A stretch of 46,316 nucleotides of DNA from Gammaproteobacteria bacterium (GTDB lineage Bacteria > Pseudomonadota > Gammaproteobacteria > RBG-16-57-12). The position numbers and the translations under genes were made by a program. This document shows, in pieces, positions 7,901 to 16,986 of the stretch. The DNA lies in NCBI GenBank assembly GCA_022712945.1, contig JAFLJP010000029.1, positions 1 to 46,316 of the forward strand, read 5' to 3'. The notes under the pieces are model-generated. The model had not been told where the DNA came from and searched no databases. It saw nothing but the letters and a program-made list of their open reading frames with translations. The first letter of the stretch is position 1; each line of letters begins with the position of its first letter.

Positions 7901-10428
7901 ACAATATCTGCCTCCAGCTCATTCAAATGCGGCTGCAACTGACGCGCCAGGGCGGTTTTGTCGACCTGAGTTAACAGGTCTCCATTAAGATAAATTTTAA
8001 ACTCTTGCGGTTGAAGCGGCTGGGAAGGCCCAGCAGACAAACCTACCGCAGACCCAGCAACCGGGCCGGGAGAGGGAGCAGAAGAGACACCACCACCGCC
8101 ACCAAATTTTGATGCAAACGCCGTTATTGCCACCAGCGCCGCCAGGCCAGCCACGGCAGACGAACCAAACGTCGCAGCACTGGTCACCGCCGCCGCCGGA
8201 GCCCACGCTGCCGTTGTTACACCAGCAGCCACCACGCTACTGGCCGTTTCTGACGCCTTAATCGACTCACCCATTGCGTGCTGTATCAACCGCTGAGTGC
8301 CAATTCTCACCAGCGAAGAAATCACCTCTTTTGCCATTGAGCGAGTCAACGCCCGCAGCGACTCACTTAGATCTTTTTGATCAACCACCGCATCCGCCAC
8401 CGCATTTCCTATGCCGCTGGAAAATGAACTTACCGTATCCGCCCAAACCGCACCCCAATCAACCGCTGTTTGCGTGGACTGCTCCAGCATCAACGCTTCT
8501 TGCTCTTGCAACAGCGCCGCCCGCTGGGCGTGAAACAGAGTCTCCTGCTCTAAAATAAGGGCGTTTTTGCGTGCCTCGCCTGCCAATGTATTGGGTATAA
8601 TGCCATCGTCATACGCCAATTGAATCATCGACACCCGGGCCGCCCACGACTCACCCAACCGTTGCTCTTCGGTCATTTGCGACAAAGAAAACGCATCCGC
8701 CTCACGCTGCAAACTCAACTCCAACGCCACCAACTTCTTGGCCGATAGCGCCTGTTTTTTTGCAGCCGCCGCATCATCCTTTGCCGCTAACTCAGCATAG
8801 GCTGCCACCGCTGCGGACACCTGCCGATCGTATAGCTCACCATCGCCAAATGCCGCATAAATATCATATGATTTTTGCAGCTCAGCATTCAGCGACTCAA
8901 CCGGTGATCGGGTAGCACTAAACGCCGCCTGATAATCACCCGCCAGCCCCGCCATAGCCGTGCGCTGCTGACCAACCAAAACTTCAAGCGCCGCCATTTG
9001 CGCTGATATTGCCGACCCAGACTCACCATCACCCGCATCAAAACTCTTAAGATTATTTTTAAGAATCGTCAGATTATGGCGCAGCGCAGAGAGGTCTTTA
9101 TTGTACTTTTCCGCATCACCAAAAATACCAGGTACCCCAGCACTTTCCAGCTTTCGAATCGCCTGCTGATAATCAAATATCTCAGCATTTATTTTGCTTA
9201 ATTTGACATTTTTAGTAGCACCATCCAACCTTAAAAACTGATTGACCAGGCCCTCGGTTTTGGCATCCAGACTACTGGCACCCAATGCCACACTGGCCAA
9301 CCCACCCGCCAGCGCCGCCAGCCCCAACGGCCCGACCAAAACACCCACCGCACTACCCAGCAATTTACTGCTATTGGCAGACACCGTCATTGCCGCCGCG
9401 TGGCGCTTTTCAGTCTCTGTTGCCACCCGGGTCACCTTACTTTTTTTACTCAACGAGGTGGTGTAGGCGTAGGTGGTGGTGATATTGGCCAGGTTTTGCT
9501 CATACTCAGCCCGCAGCGCTTTAACAAAACCACTAGATGCGTCTGATGTTGCAATTTTTGCTGCAGTATAAACCCCCGCCGCCACCGCACCGGCAACCAT
9601 GACGCTGCGCACTGCATCCCCATTGCGTGCAACCAGCTGCAGTGCATCGCTAATCGATTCAGATCCCGCGACTATCCCCGGGCCAAATGCCACTAGCAGC
9701 GACTGGCCGACTGCATTAATCGAGGCGTTGGTTTCGCCAATTGCCACATTGACATCAGCAATCCGACCAGCCTCTTCGTCGGTTAAAATATCCCCCCGTT
9801 CCCGGGCAATATCCCGCAGCTCCTTAAACTTTGCCGCATTATCGTCGAGCAGTGGCAACAGCAGCGTGCCATCACTAACCAGCTGCTCCATCAGCGATCC
9901 ACGCCCAGCCGTGGTTTCAATTTTGCCCAGCTGATTAGCTATTTCCAGTAGCTGTTTTTCCGGCGTTAATTTCGCTAATTCCTTGGCATCAAGATTTAGT
10001 TTTTTGATCGCGTCAATACCTTCACCACTACCAAACTCGGCGGCCTCACCGATTTTTTCTGACAAATCCTTGAACATATCGGCCATTTTTGAGCCGTCAA
10101 GGTTGACTGTTTTAGCGGCAATTTGCCATTCAGATAACGCCTGAACCGACATGTCCAACGCATTCGCATACACCATCGCCTCTTTAGCGTTAATGGCTGT
10201 CTGCGTGCCCAGAGCTACCAACGATATCCCACTAATTAACCCGGACAATCTACCAATATTGCTATTGACTGTGGACACCGCACTGCCGTAACCGCGCATC
10301 GCTGCATCGGAGGTGCCGATTTTGCGCTCAAGCCGATCAAAATTACCATTAACTGAGCTAAAAGCTTTTGCCGTGGCATCATTCGCTTTTAGCGTGAGTA
10401 CCGTTTGTGACCGACCGCGCTTAGACAT
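7897..10428 (-). CDS. Tail tape measure protein, 843 aa
   Basis: Sets tail length and passes through the tail tube. I chose the ATG at 10428 (MSKRGRSQ) because GGGGTGG precedes it; the reading frame extends 8 codons further up. It is long and alanine-rich, with coiled-coil regions (residues about 560-690, many Glu/Gln/Leu) and hydrophobic segments (VGVLVGPLGLAALAGGLA; AVAGLAALVAITAFA) followed by polyglycine. The family rule of about 0.15 nm per residue would give a tail of roughly 120-130 nm. It follows the G/GT chaperone genes and overlaps the distal tail gene. Confidence 0.9.
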   Translation of the reverse strand: MSKRGRSQTVLTLKANDATAKAFSSVNGNFDRLERKIGTSDAAMRGYGSAVSTVNSNIGRLSGLISGISLVALGTQTAINAKEAMVYANALDMSVQALSEWQIAAKTVNLDGSKMADMFKDLSEKIGEAAEFGSGEGIDAIKKLNLDAKELAKLTPEKQLLEIANQLGKIETTAGRGSLMEQLVSDGTLLLPLLDDNAAKFKELRDIARERGDILTDEEAGRIADVNVAIGETNASINAVGQSLLVAFGPGIVAGSESISDALQLVARNGDAVRSVMVAGAVAAGVYTAAKIATSDASSGFVKALRAEYEQNLANITTTYAYTTSLSKKSKVTRVATETEKRHAAAMTVSANSSKLLGSAVGVLVGPLGLAALAGGLASVALGASSLDAKTEGLVNQFLRLDGATKNVKLSKINAEIFDYQQAIRKLESAGVPGIFGDAEKYNKDLSALRHNLTILKNNLKSFDAGDGESGSAISAQMAALEVLVGQQRTAMAGLAGDYQAAFSATRSPVESLNAELQKSYDIYAAFGDGELYDRQVSAAVAAYAELAAKDDAAAAKKQALSAKKLVALELSLQREADAFSLSQMTEEQRLGESWAARVSMIQLAYDDGIIPNTLAGEARKNALILEQETLFHAQRAALLQEQEALMLEQSTQTAVDWGAVWADTVSSFSSGIGNAVADAVVDQKDLSESLRALTRSMAKEVISSLVRIGTQRLIQHAMGESIKASETASSVVAAGVTTAAWAPAAAVTSAATFGSSAVAGLAALVAITAFASKFGGGGGVSSAPSPGPVAGSAVGLSAGPSQPLQPQEFKIYLNGDLLTQVDKTALARQLQPHLNELEADIV

Positions 10429-10450
10429 AACCACCCCATAAAACAGGCAC

Positions 10451-10470
10451 AAAAAAACCGCGATTAGCGG
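10451..10470 (-). terminator. Terminator-like hairpin before tape measure gene
   Basis: On the minus strand, CCGCTAATCGCGG folds into a short stem and is followed by seven T. It lies between the GT stop and the tape measure start, and belongs to the recurrent late-operon hairpin family. Confidence 0.6.
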
Positions 10471-10474
10471 CCCA

Positions 10475-11160
10475 TTAAACTACCCGTAGACTATTTTCAA
10501 TCAGCTCCATCGCCTGTAAATAGAGGTTTGGCTGCTCATAAACCCCACCCCCATAGCCCGATTTAACCCCCACTGGCATTACCCCGTTTTGGTAAAACCG
10601 ATACAGCCTAAACCAGTTTACTGTTTGCGCATTTATTAACGATTTGGGGCAATTTGTAGTTGACTCCAAAACCCCGGGAAACTCCCACCAAGGCGGGTTA
10701 GGGTGGTGACCACCCTCGCACACCCGGTGCGTGCATTTAACGCAATCGAAATCATCCCTGTTATTTTCAACCTCGATTGCGATTAGGAGTTTTTTTGCTG
10801 CTCTACCCCCAACTCTGAGATAATAATGATCTCCATGGCCACCTGCCTGATGTAAACCGGCGGGATGCGACTAATGGCCGCATCTGAATAAACCAGATCA
10901 TCACCACTCACCGGATCTAAAATATTAGACCAACCCACCAGTCCGCCGCCAATAGCCACCATGAGCGCCTCATGTGTATACGAGATAGTGCCGTTTGATT
11001 GATCAAATCGAGACAGTGACATCACATGACTATGCATCACCCCATCAAGCGGGCGTATAGAAAACGCAGATGCACCAACCACCTCCTGACCATCATCACC
11101 CAGCTGATCTTTCGGTATAAACCGGCGCTCAGTCAGCGCCGCAATCGCAGAAATTGCCAT
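10475..11160 (-). CDS. GT tail assembly chaperone, made by -1 frameshift (228 aa)
   Basis: Frameshifted form of the G chaperone, equivalent to lambda gpGT. Reading G in frame 0 up to the slippery heptamer at 10795-10789 and then shifting by -1 gives an open frame of 104 further codons ending at 10475. The T part is aromatic and proline/glycine-rich (NPPWWEFPG, VNWFRLYRFYQNG), like the tail-tube-binding T domain. Without the shift the T region has no good start codon or ribosome site of its own. The feature spans both frames; the join is between 10790 and 10789. Confidence 0.85.
10741..10795 (-). promoter_or_regulatory. Programmed -1 frameshift site: slippery heptamer plus stem-loop
   Basis: Minus-strand A_AAA_AAC (10795-10789) is in the right phase of the G frame. 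Seven nucleotides later a perfect 9-bp stem begins: CGCAATCGA (10781-10773) pairs with TCGATTGCG (10749-10741) around a 23-nt loop. The zero-frame stop (10783-10785) lies in the spacer. All parts of a bacterial-type -1 signal are present. Confidence 0.88.
10783..11160 (-). CDS. Tail assembly chaperone G, 125 aa
   Basis: Tail assembly chaperone that binds the tape measure during tail formation. The ATG at 11160 follows AAGGG with a 6-nt spacer, 9 bp after the tail tube stop. The position between tail tube and tape measure is invariant for this gene in siphophages. The sequence itself is divergent: a phage beta-type N-terminal half, and a hydrophilic C-terminus ending in the frameshift signal. 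Most ribosomes should stop at 10783 and make G alone; a minority make GT. Confidence 0.8.
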   Translation of the reverse strand: MAISAIAALTERRFIPKDQLGDDGQEVVGASAFSIRPLDGVMHSHVMSLSRFDQSNGTISYTHEALMVAIGGGLVGWSNILDPVSGDDLVYSDAAISRIPPVYIRQVAMEIIIISELGVEQQKNS

Positions 11161-11169
11161 AAAAAACCC

Positions 11170-12090
11170 TTATGTATAGGTTAACGAAAAACTACCACTG
11201 ACACCGTCAATCATAAAATTGACCCCACGAGCGTGCTGTTTTTCGCGGTCTGATTGAGAGACATCACTGTAACCAACCCCCGTTAAATCAAATTTAACTA
11301 TCCGACCCGGCACAGTGCCTATATCCCCAGTTGTCAAACCAACTAGTTCACCCGCCTGCATTTTCGCCATCCAATCGTATGTGGCTAGTGGTGACAACAT
11401 CGGGTCAATCGACCCCGTCATATCTCGATCAACAATCTGCGGACTAGAATAACCAGCCGGGGCGTTCATATCTTTTGTGTACGCCACCTCATTACCCAGA
11501 TCAATCGCCAAACTACCCACCGATGCAGCGTACCCATCAATCATAAACCCTGCTCCACGCACCATCGCCGGAGCAGAATCATCGTAATCAATCGCTGGCA
11601 ACGGATCCGCGATAACAGAATCGTGACCGATAAACGTGTATTCAGCAACACCAGCCGGGGCCTGAGCATCGACTTTAAACGAAACCTTACCCACTGCATC
11701 CACCAATTTATGCAGCACTGCGCCCTCATAATAATATATGGTGACCATCTTCAGATCGGTTTGTACATCAGTGTAGATGCACGATGCCCCAGCATTTACC
11801 GTCAACTCCAGACCACATGCCTGCAACGCAGCATCCTCAGCCGGGGGGGCTGCTACAACGCCAGATGGGCGCAATGGCGCATTAAACGTGATCGCCTTTA
11901 AATGCCCGCCATACAACGGCCGCAACTTACCAAAACCGGTGGAGAGTTGCTGCTCATGCATCACCAAGCCTTCGTTTGACCAGCTCAGTCCATCAACCAA
12001 TAAACCATCAACTAACGGATCTGGCAAAGCATCAACGCCAATATCTGGCTGCAGTTTGATCATTAAAGCTTCACTTTTTTTCAGCGACAT
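11170..12090 (-). CDS. Major tail tube protein, 306 aa
   Basis: Forms the tail tube by hexamer stacking. I chose the ATG at 12090 because GGAGG lies 9 nt upstream; a GTG at 12099 is in frame but sits on the Shine-Dalgarno itself. The protein is beta-rich, with repeated turn motifs (GLLVDGLSW, GVSGSFSLTYT). A central segment (GAGFMIDGYAASVGSLAIDL) and the C-terminal GVNFMIDGVSGSF look like a duplicated beta unit. It lies directly before the G/GT genes, which fixes the assignment better than sequence does. Confidence 0.75.
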   Translation of the reverse strand: MSLKKSEALMIKLQPDIGVDALPDPLVDGLLVDGLSWSNEGLVMHEQQLSTGFGKLRPLYGGHLKAITFNAPLRPSGVVAAPPAEDAALQACGLELTVNAGASCIYTDVQTDLKMVTIYYYEGAVLHKLVDAVGKVSFKVDAQAPAGVAEYTFIGHDSVIADPLPAIDYDDSAPAMVRGAGFMIDGYAASVGSLAIDLGNEVAYTKDMNAPAGYSSPQIVDRDMTGSIDPMLSPLATYDWMAKMQAGELVGLTTGDIGTVPGRIVKFDLTGVGYSDVSQSDREKQHARGVNFMIDGVSGSFSLTYT

Positions 12091-12226
12091 CCGCCTCACC
12101 CTCCGACATCAATTCATCAACCTCAGACTCTGCAATCTGGCCATCTTTAGCAAGATGCATTTTCGCCCGTTTTCGCGGTTTTCTAACCGACTGTACCGGC
12201 TCCTCAATTACCTTTTTTCCCGCCAT
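12071..12226 (-). CDS. Small basic/acidic linker protein, 51 aa
   Basis: Short frame starting at the ATG at 12226 with a GGGGG-type ribosome site a few bases upstream, overlapping the tail tube start by 20 bp. The N-terminal half is basic (KPRKRAKMH) and the C-terminal half strongly acidic (ESEVDELMSEGEADVAE). No family is recognised. The translational overlap with the tail tube gene and the absence of any other reading for this gap support it. It may be a small tail completion or regulatory protein. Confidence 0.55.
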   Translation of the reverse strand: MAGKKVIEEPVQSVRKPRKRAKMHLAKDGQIAESEVDELMSEGEADVAEKK

Positions 12227-12235
12227 TTCAACCCC

Positions 12236-12679
12236 CTAAAATTCGCGACTAAACTCGCTGTGAGTAAAGCGCACAACATATTCAACCAGCAATTTACCGT
12301 GCTTAAACTCAGCCGCATCAACCTCTGGATCACCATTGCCAACCCATTCTACAAACTCGACAAAATCTAGCCCAAAATTCTGACCATTGGCCATCAAAAC
12401 CGCATAAATTTCACTTTCGATTTGATTTATTTTCTCTTCCGGCAGCTCAATTGCCGGGTTAACCACTACGTTGATTTGCGCTGCAAAAAACAACTCAATT
12501 TGTTGATGCCCCATACTCGGATCATCTACCGGATTAACCCGGCCCTGGCGTATTTCCAGGCACTCTGTAACCGCCTCAGACCAACGCCGACCCCGCAATC
12601 TGGTGATGTTAATTCCGGTAGTAGCCAACCCCATCAACGACTGCTCAACGCCCCGCATTACCTGCTCTATTCTGCTCAT
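12236..12679 (-). CDS. Putative tail terminator-like protein (gpU-type position), 147 aa
   Basis: Lies between the gpZ-like gene and the tail tube gene, where siphophages encode the tail terminator. Length fits gpU (about 130-150 residues). The protein is mixed alpha/beta with no special motif; a stretch ending in ELFFAAQINVVVNPA would be a central beta strand. It starts 35 bp inside the end of the upstream gene, indicating translational coupling. The function is from order only. Confidence 0.55.
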   Translation of the reverse strand: MSRIEQVMRGVEQSLMGLATTGINITRLRGRRWSEAVTECLEIRQGRVNPVDDPSMGHQQIELFFAAQINVVVNPAIELPEEKINQIESEIYAVLMANGQNFGLDFVEFVEWVGNGDPEVDAAEFKHGKLLVEYVVRFTHSEFSREF

Positions 12680-13382
12680 ATTTTTTCGCCGTTCTCAGCG
12701 CCCGTTCAAATTGCCGTTCAAAAATTGACATAAACTCAGTGGCAAAAACCCGCTTGCCAACCCCGTAAAAATCAAGCCTCTTTTTATAAACCGCACTTTT
12801 AACAAATATAAGAACAGGCTTCGCCCCGCGCTTTGTGCGCTGCCAAACAGCGTGGGTACCATCTATATCATCAACAAAATAGACGAGCCTTTTGGCCCCT
12901 TTGCTGTTATTTGTCATATCAGATTGCGCACCCAATCCTGAGATTATTTGCTGCATCTGCCCCTGCGATATATTGCCAAATTTGTTTTTACGCATCGCCC
13001 GCGATGGCACAAAATACATACCTTTGGGCATTTGATAACTTCGCTGCAATAATCTCTCAGAACGCTTTAACTCGCGTGGCCCGCCTTGGATTTGAGCTTT
13101 TAAATATTTGTCTTGATTTCGCCAGTCGTTCACCCAAATTCTCACCTGCAAATTGCGCTTTGTGGCCCGATCATATTTACCGATATAAACTAAATTTTGA
13201 GTGGGACGGGTCGGTTTATCAAAAACCCGATTGGCTTCTGCCTTCTCCTCTTCACGCACCCTAAACGCCACATCATTCAGCGTCCACGCCGTGGCCTGCG
13301 GTATCTGCTTTCTTTCAATCTCGCTAAAAAACGCCTTTGAGCGTTCAATTTCTTCTCCGAAGTCCGGTATCTCTAACTGCAA
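12645..13382 (-). CDS. Minor tail / head-tail connector protein (gpZ-like), 245 aa
   Basis: Basic protein rich in Arg/Lys (RVREEEKAEANRVFDKP, RELKRSERLLQRS), with the general layout of prophage minor tail protein Z: an N-terminal helix pair, then YIGKYDRATKRNLQV and a C-terminal helical region (EFMSIFERQFERALRTAKKY). It starts 2 bp after the 104-aa connector gene. Order and composition suggest head-tail or neck joining. The family call is moderate. Confidence 0.55.
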   Translation of the reverse strand: MQLEIPDFGEEIERSKAFFSEIERKQIPQATAWTLNDVAFRVREEEKAEANRVFDKPTRPTQNLVYIGKYDRATKRNLQVRIWVNDWRNQDKYLKAQIQGGPRELKRSERLLQRSYQMPKGMYFVPSRAMRKNKFGNISQGQMQQIISGLGAQSDMTNNSKGAKRLVYFVDDIDGTHAVWQRTKRGAKPVLIFVKSAVYKKRLDFYGVGKRVFATEFMSIFERQFERALRTAKKYEQNRAGNAGR

Positions 13383-13384
13383 AA

Positions 13385-13699
13385 TCAGCTCCTGGACAAA
13401 AACATATTGGTCAAACCATCAGCAATCCGTAGCTCACTTACAACGTAATAACCACCCTCATTCTGTCGATAATCAACATCAACCTTTAGTCCATCACCAT
13501 GGGCAATAAGGCCAAAATCATCAATATTCACCACCAATTTATGCAGATATCCAGTGATCGACGATTCACCGATCGCTAAAAAATCTTTATACCAGACGCC
13601 CCGAGCAGTCACATCCCCCATTAGCACATTGCAGTTGCCTAAATGGCTGACAATAGATTCAGCCACTGCACCCCTTAAATCATCACCCTTTACCGGCAT
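13385..13699 (-). CDS. Head-tail connector-like protein, about 104 aa
   Basis: Two starts are possible. The ATG at 13699 follows GGGGGTCGC; an in-frame ATG at 13720 directly follows the T7 run of a hairpin. The sequence (RGAVAESIVSHLG, then beta strands up to VVSELRIADG) fits the small beta-rich head-tail connectors of the FII/gp16 type. It lies 2 bp before the gpZ-like gene. Name is by position. Confidence 0.5.
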   Translation of the reverse strand: MPVKGDDLRGAVAESIVSHLGNCNVLMGDVTARGVWYKDFLAIGESSITGYLHKLVVNIDDFGLIAHGDGLKVDVDYRQNEGGYYVVSELRIADGLTNMFLSRS

Positions 13700-13720
13700 G
13701 CGACCCCCATAAAATGGCAT

Positions 13721-13739
13721 AAAAAAAGGCCTTTCGGCC
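13721..13739 (-). terminator. Terminator-like hairpin (GGCC-GAAA-GGCC, T7)
   Basis: On the minus strand GGGCCGAAAGGCC is followed by seven T and ATG. The stem with a GAAA tetraloop should be very stable. It lies between two connector genes in the late operon. Confidence 0.65.
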
Positions 13740-13754
13740 CGTTGGTATAATTAG

Positions 13755-14072
13755 CTAGTCGATCACATCAACCATAAAATCCCGCTCCAGTTTTCGCCCG
13801 TTTTCAGTGACCACTCGCATGTGTATTTTATAGCGCTCACCCGCAGTACCCGCAGTAAAATAGGCCAGCGCATTATCACCCTCAACCAAAGTGAGCGACG
13901 TCCCTAACAAATCGGACCCTTCAACCTGCCCGATATTATCAATTTGCACACTGTCAACTGACGCCAGAGAATCACCATCTGAGATCATGCCGCGAAACGT
14001 GATCCCCCAGTAATCCTCTTCCCACACTTGCTTTTTATGCACATACAACTGGGTAGCAGGATCGCGGTACAT
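13755..14072 (-). CDS. Hypothetical neck/connector protein, 105 aa
   Basis: Beta-rich small protein (YWGITFRGMISDGDSL, then GERYKIHMRVVTENGRKLERDF), with the look of a one-domain Ig- or connector-like fold. Its ATG overlaps the stop of the upstream 184-aa gene by one base. No family is recognised. It belongs to the block of head-completion and decoration genes between capsid and tail. Confidence 0.55.
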   Translation of the reverse strand: MYRDPATQLYVHKKQVWEEDYWGITFRGMISDGDSLASVDSVQIDNIGQVEGSDLLGTSLTLVEGDNALAYFTAGTAGERYKIHMRVVTENGRKLERDFMVDVID

Positions 14073-14626
14073 TAAACCGGATCCAGGAACTCATCGCTCC
14101 ACGCCGGAATCGTCACGCTGTCGCCTGCAGACATAATTTTGTCAGCGCAGGTAGTTACCTCCAGCAACAACCCCAATGATCTATCGACTAATGCCACGTG
14201 ATTACCAGTACCGCTGGCTGTAATCGGCACCGCCTGTTTTTGTGCCATAGTCACCCGCCGACCCGACACACTGCCTGCTGATTTAACAAAATCACCGCCC
14301 GCCATTGCAACAGCAGCCAACACATAATTGACTCTGCACGTTAAAACAGCAGACCCATCTGCAACTGTATCCCCAGGCGTAACCGGGTAAACTGGCGGGG
14401 CCGCGCCGGTTACACCTTCCGTAGTGACTTGATAACAAAACCCGTTACGCACAACCGGACGCAACACATCATCAACAGCTACCGCCGCCAAATCAATCCT
14501 AGCATCAGCGTCCACACCCTCAAAAAAAGTTAACGGCTGCGCACTACAAACGGACTGTTGGTTGGACGCTGCAACAACATCCAAAGGAGCATCTAAAACC
14601 TCAATTGCGGAAAATTTACCCACCAC
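14072..14626 (-). CDS. Hypothetical structural protein, 184 aa
   Basis: Unrecognised. The N-terminus (MVGKFSAIEVLDAPLDV) is followed by an all-beta, alanine- and valine-rich region without signal peptide or membrane segment. The pattern VYPVTPGDTVADGSAVLTCRVNYV is similar to carbohydrate-binding or tail-decoration modules that accept a string of short repeats in other phages. It overlaps both neighbours by a few bases, which supports operon membership and coding. Confidence 0.5.
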   Translation of the reverse strand: MVGKFSAIEVLDAPLDVVAASNQQSVCSAQPLTFFEGVDADARIDLAAVAVDDVLRPVVRNGFCYQVTTEGVTGAAPPVYPVTPGDTVADGSAVLTCRVNYVLAAVAMAGGDFVKSAGSVSGRRVTMAQKQAVPITASGTGNHVALVDRSLGLLLEVTTCADKIMSAGDSVTIPAWSDEFLDPV

Positions 14627-14831
14627 TCACCTCCTGCCCATGAGCAATATTATTAACATTCAGATCATGAACTACAGACTCACGATCCTGACCAGAATCA
14701 CCCACAAAACTCACCCACCCAAACGATTTATATTTTGTCGCTTGATCTAGCGGCAGAACATCAGACTCACCACCCCGCAAACAATAATCCCCATCCCGAA
14801 TCAACCCACACGCAATAACCCCCTGCAACAT
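14616..14831 (-). CDS. Small hypothetical structural-region protein, 71 aa
   Basis: The ATG at 14831 is chosen because a strong GGAGGTG lies 3 nt upstream; the frame extends 4 codons further. Sequence MLQGVIACGLIRDGDYCLRGG has no membrane segment and two Cys. It overlaps the next gene start by 11 bp. It lies downstream of the 710-aa repeat protein and may be its partner. No family is recognised. Confidence 0.5.
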   Translation of the reverse strand: MLQGVIACGLIRDGDYCLRGGESDVLPLDQATKYKSFGWVSFVGDSGQDRESVVHDLNVNNIAHGQEVSGG

Positions 14832-14853
14832 AAACACCTCCACAAAAGATTAA

Positions 14854-16986
14854 TTAAAAAAAATCACGCGATTTAGCAACGATAATTACTCGCCCACGAC
14901 TACGCGCCATAATCACATTGTGATTGCCAATAAATTTTGCCACATCAAATAGAGTTAAATCACTGCTCATACTGTCGTGCAATAAATCATCAACAACCAA
15001 AACCACATCACCGGACAATTGCACGTCATCCATCACAAGCGCGTGACGCACATCATCGACCAAAAGCTGATGATCCGCACTCAGAACAACATCATCCAAT
15101 TGATTGGCATGCCACAAACCATCAACCAGCAACTGATAATTAGCCGTCACTGCAAAATCATCCAGCGCATGAACATGCGCCAACCCATCAACTAACAAAC
15201 TAACACTCAAACTCAAATCAGCAAATTCAACAGCATGTCCGTGCAAACTATCACTCACAACTAATGGCTCGTCTGCGACAACTGCAAAAGCGCCGACATC
15301 ACCACCATCGTGGGCCGTGCCCTGCAATGCAGGATTAGTCGGCACGTATGCCGCTTCAACCCACGCCTTTATTGTCCTAAAATCACTGTATGCAGGGTCA
15401 ACCACAGCAGGGTTGCCGAGCCGGTCATACCCCGACGCTTTAAACATTTCGTAATAAAGATTTCGCGCGGTGCCTGGGCCACCCTGCAGTGCGTCGTAAT
15501 CGGCCATTCGGCGGGGCGCGTGTTGAAATTGAGGGTCAACAAATAGATCACTGCCACCAAAACCCGGATCACCGTAGCTGACACCGGTGATAACGATTGT
15601 CGGGTACGGATTAAAATTACCGACTTGCGCCGGGATGTGATGGCAGTTGTAGTCCAGTGTCGTGTATTGATCTATCGCTGTTGGTATTGACGGCTGGATA
15701 GCTGCAAAATCCAGCGTAGGCGACGCCCTGTAATCAACTCGCAAATTGCTCCTGCCGTTGACCACATACGGGGCGATCACCTCGTTGGTCTCCTGGAGCA
15801 TCGACGGTTGACCCTGACCACCTGCCAACGTGACGTGAGTACAGTGCTCATAATCCGACGTGCCTATACTATTGGCTGCAGTCGAGTACCACGGGTTGCC
15901 GTTTATTATTAGACTGTTTGATAATTTAACCCCGCCGTCACGATGCGGCAGGAAATTAGGTCCACCAGGGGAATCAAATTCGACAAGAGAATTCGTCACC
16001 AGCGCTTGCTGAGCTAGCGGCGACACTATTGACGATCCTAGGATATGAGCATTGTTACGATCGGCATAAACCATTATCTCGTTTATCTCAAATACCTCGG
16101 CATCCAGCCTGATGTTGATCTCTATGCCATTGCCTGTATATTGATCCATTATCATTGGCCCACTCACAGAGACATAGCCGCCGCCAAAGTCTTGGTACCG
16201 ACCATCAATCGAGCAAGCAAATGACACCTCAAACGCTGGGTTTGCCCGTGCGTTTTTGCGACCTGTTGAAATGCGCCTGGCCGCACTGGTGCCCGACAAA
16301 TATATGGATCGTAAATATCTACTACCAGCCAGCCAGCCAGCAGGGAACCGTGCAGCGTAGTCCAAGCAAGAGCCTGACGAAAGAGGGTCAATTATCACAA
16401 TCCCATCAATTTGGCAGACCGCATCAACGTGATGAGTAGCGCCGACACCCAGCCGCAGCTGGCCGCAGGATGCCCATAAAAATCGACGCATTTGGATGTT
16501 AAGCGAAGCTGCGCTGTTACCGCGCTGATGCATGCCGACAACTGAAGATGTGCCGCAGTTGTAAGATTCAAAATCGGTCACATCGATGGTGTACCCAGCT
16601 GTAGCAGCAACATCACGCCAGAGCCAGTGATAACCAGCAGCTGCTCTGAATACGGGTTTAATGCCGCCACCAACGGTACGCCAAACTGACCCCGCACCCT
16701 GCGTGATTGTCCAGCTACCTGCGGTCGCGATCAGATCAGTCGAGCCGTGGTGAGTCAAAGCGCCATTTAGCGCAATATGCCCCCGATATTCGAGCTGATT
16801 GTTAGTGATCAGTTCGCCGCCCGCATCAATCGTGATTGATGCTGCACCATCACCTACATCCCAAACACCATCTTGAGTGACCACAATCCCCACCGGGACA
16901 ATAATCGACTCCGGCGCAACCGGGACTATCCCCGTATCCCAAATAGCAGGGTTGCTATGTAGCCCCGTTGCAACCGCAGTGGCCAT
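14854..16986 (-). CDS. Large beta-helix-like protein with C-terminal tandem repeats, 710 aa
   Basis: The N-terminal 60 residues (PAIWDTGIVP, IIVPVGIVVTQDGVW, ITIDAGGELIT) match the G8/beta-helix pattern of extracellular and phage fibre proteins. The middle contains many short beta coils. Near residues 605-700 there are four tandem units of about 23 residues, each beginning LLVDG/LLVDD/LVVDD and containing a WH/AH...DD motif. It lies between capsid and connector genes, an unusual place for a fibre, so head fibre or capsid decoration is possible. No catalytic residues are recognisable. Confidence 0.6.
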   Translation of the reverse strand: MATAVATGLHSNPAIWDTGIVPVAPESIIVPVGIVVTQDGVWDVGDGAASITIDAGGELITNNQLEYRGHIALNGALTHHGSTDLIATAGSWTITQGAGSVWRTVGGGIKPVFRAAAGYHWLWRDVAATAGYTIDVTDFESYNCGTSSVVGMHQRGNSAASLNIQMRRFLWASCGQLRLGVGATHHVDAVCQIDGIVIIDPLSSGSCLDYAARFPAGWLAGSRYLRSIYLSGTSAARRISTGRKNARANPAFEVSFACSIDGRYQDFGGGYVSVSGPMIMDQYTGNGIEINIRLDAEVFEINEIMVYADRNNAHILGSSIVSPLAQQALVTNSLVEFDSPGGPNFLPHRDGGVKLSNSLIINGNPWYSTAANSIGTSDYEHCTHVTLAGGQGQPSMLQETNEVIAPYVVNGRSNLRVDYRASPTLDFAAIQPSIPTAIDQYTTLDYNCHHIPAQVGNFNPYPTIVITGVSYGDPGFGGSDLFVDPQFQHAPRRMADYDALQGGPGTARNLYYEMFKASGYDRLGNPAVVDPAYSDFRTIKAWVEAAYVPTNPALQGTAHDGGDVGAFAVVADEPLVVSDSLHGHAVEFADLSLSVSLLVDGLAHVHALDDFAVTANYQLLVDGLWHANQLDDVVLSADHQLLVDDVRHALVMDDVQLSGDVVLVVDDLLHDSMSSDLTLFDVAKFIGNHNVIMARSRGRVIIVAKSRDFF

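Noticed and set aside
9242..9482. Overlapping plus-strand frames within the tape measure gene.
   Set aside because: They are shadows of a long alanine/leucine-rich coding frame and lack start signals.
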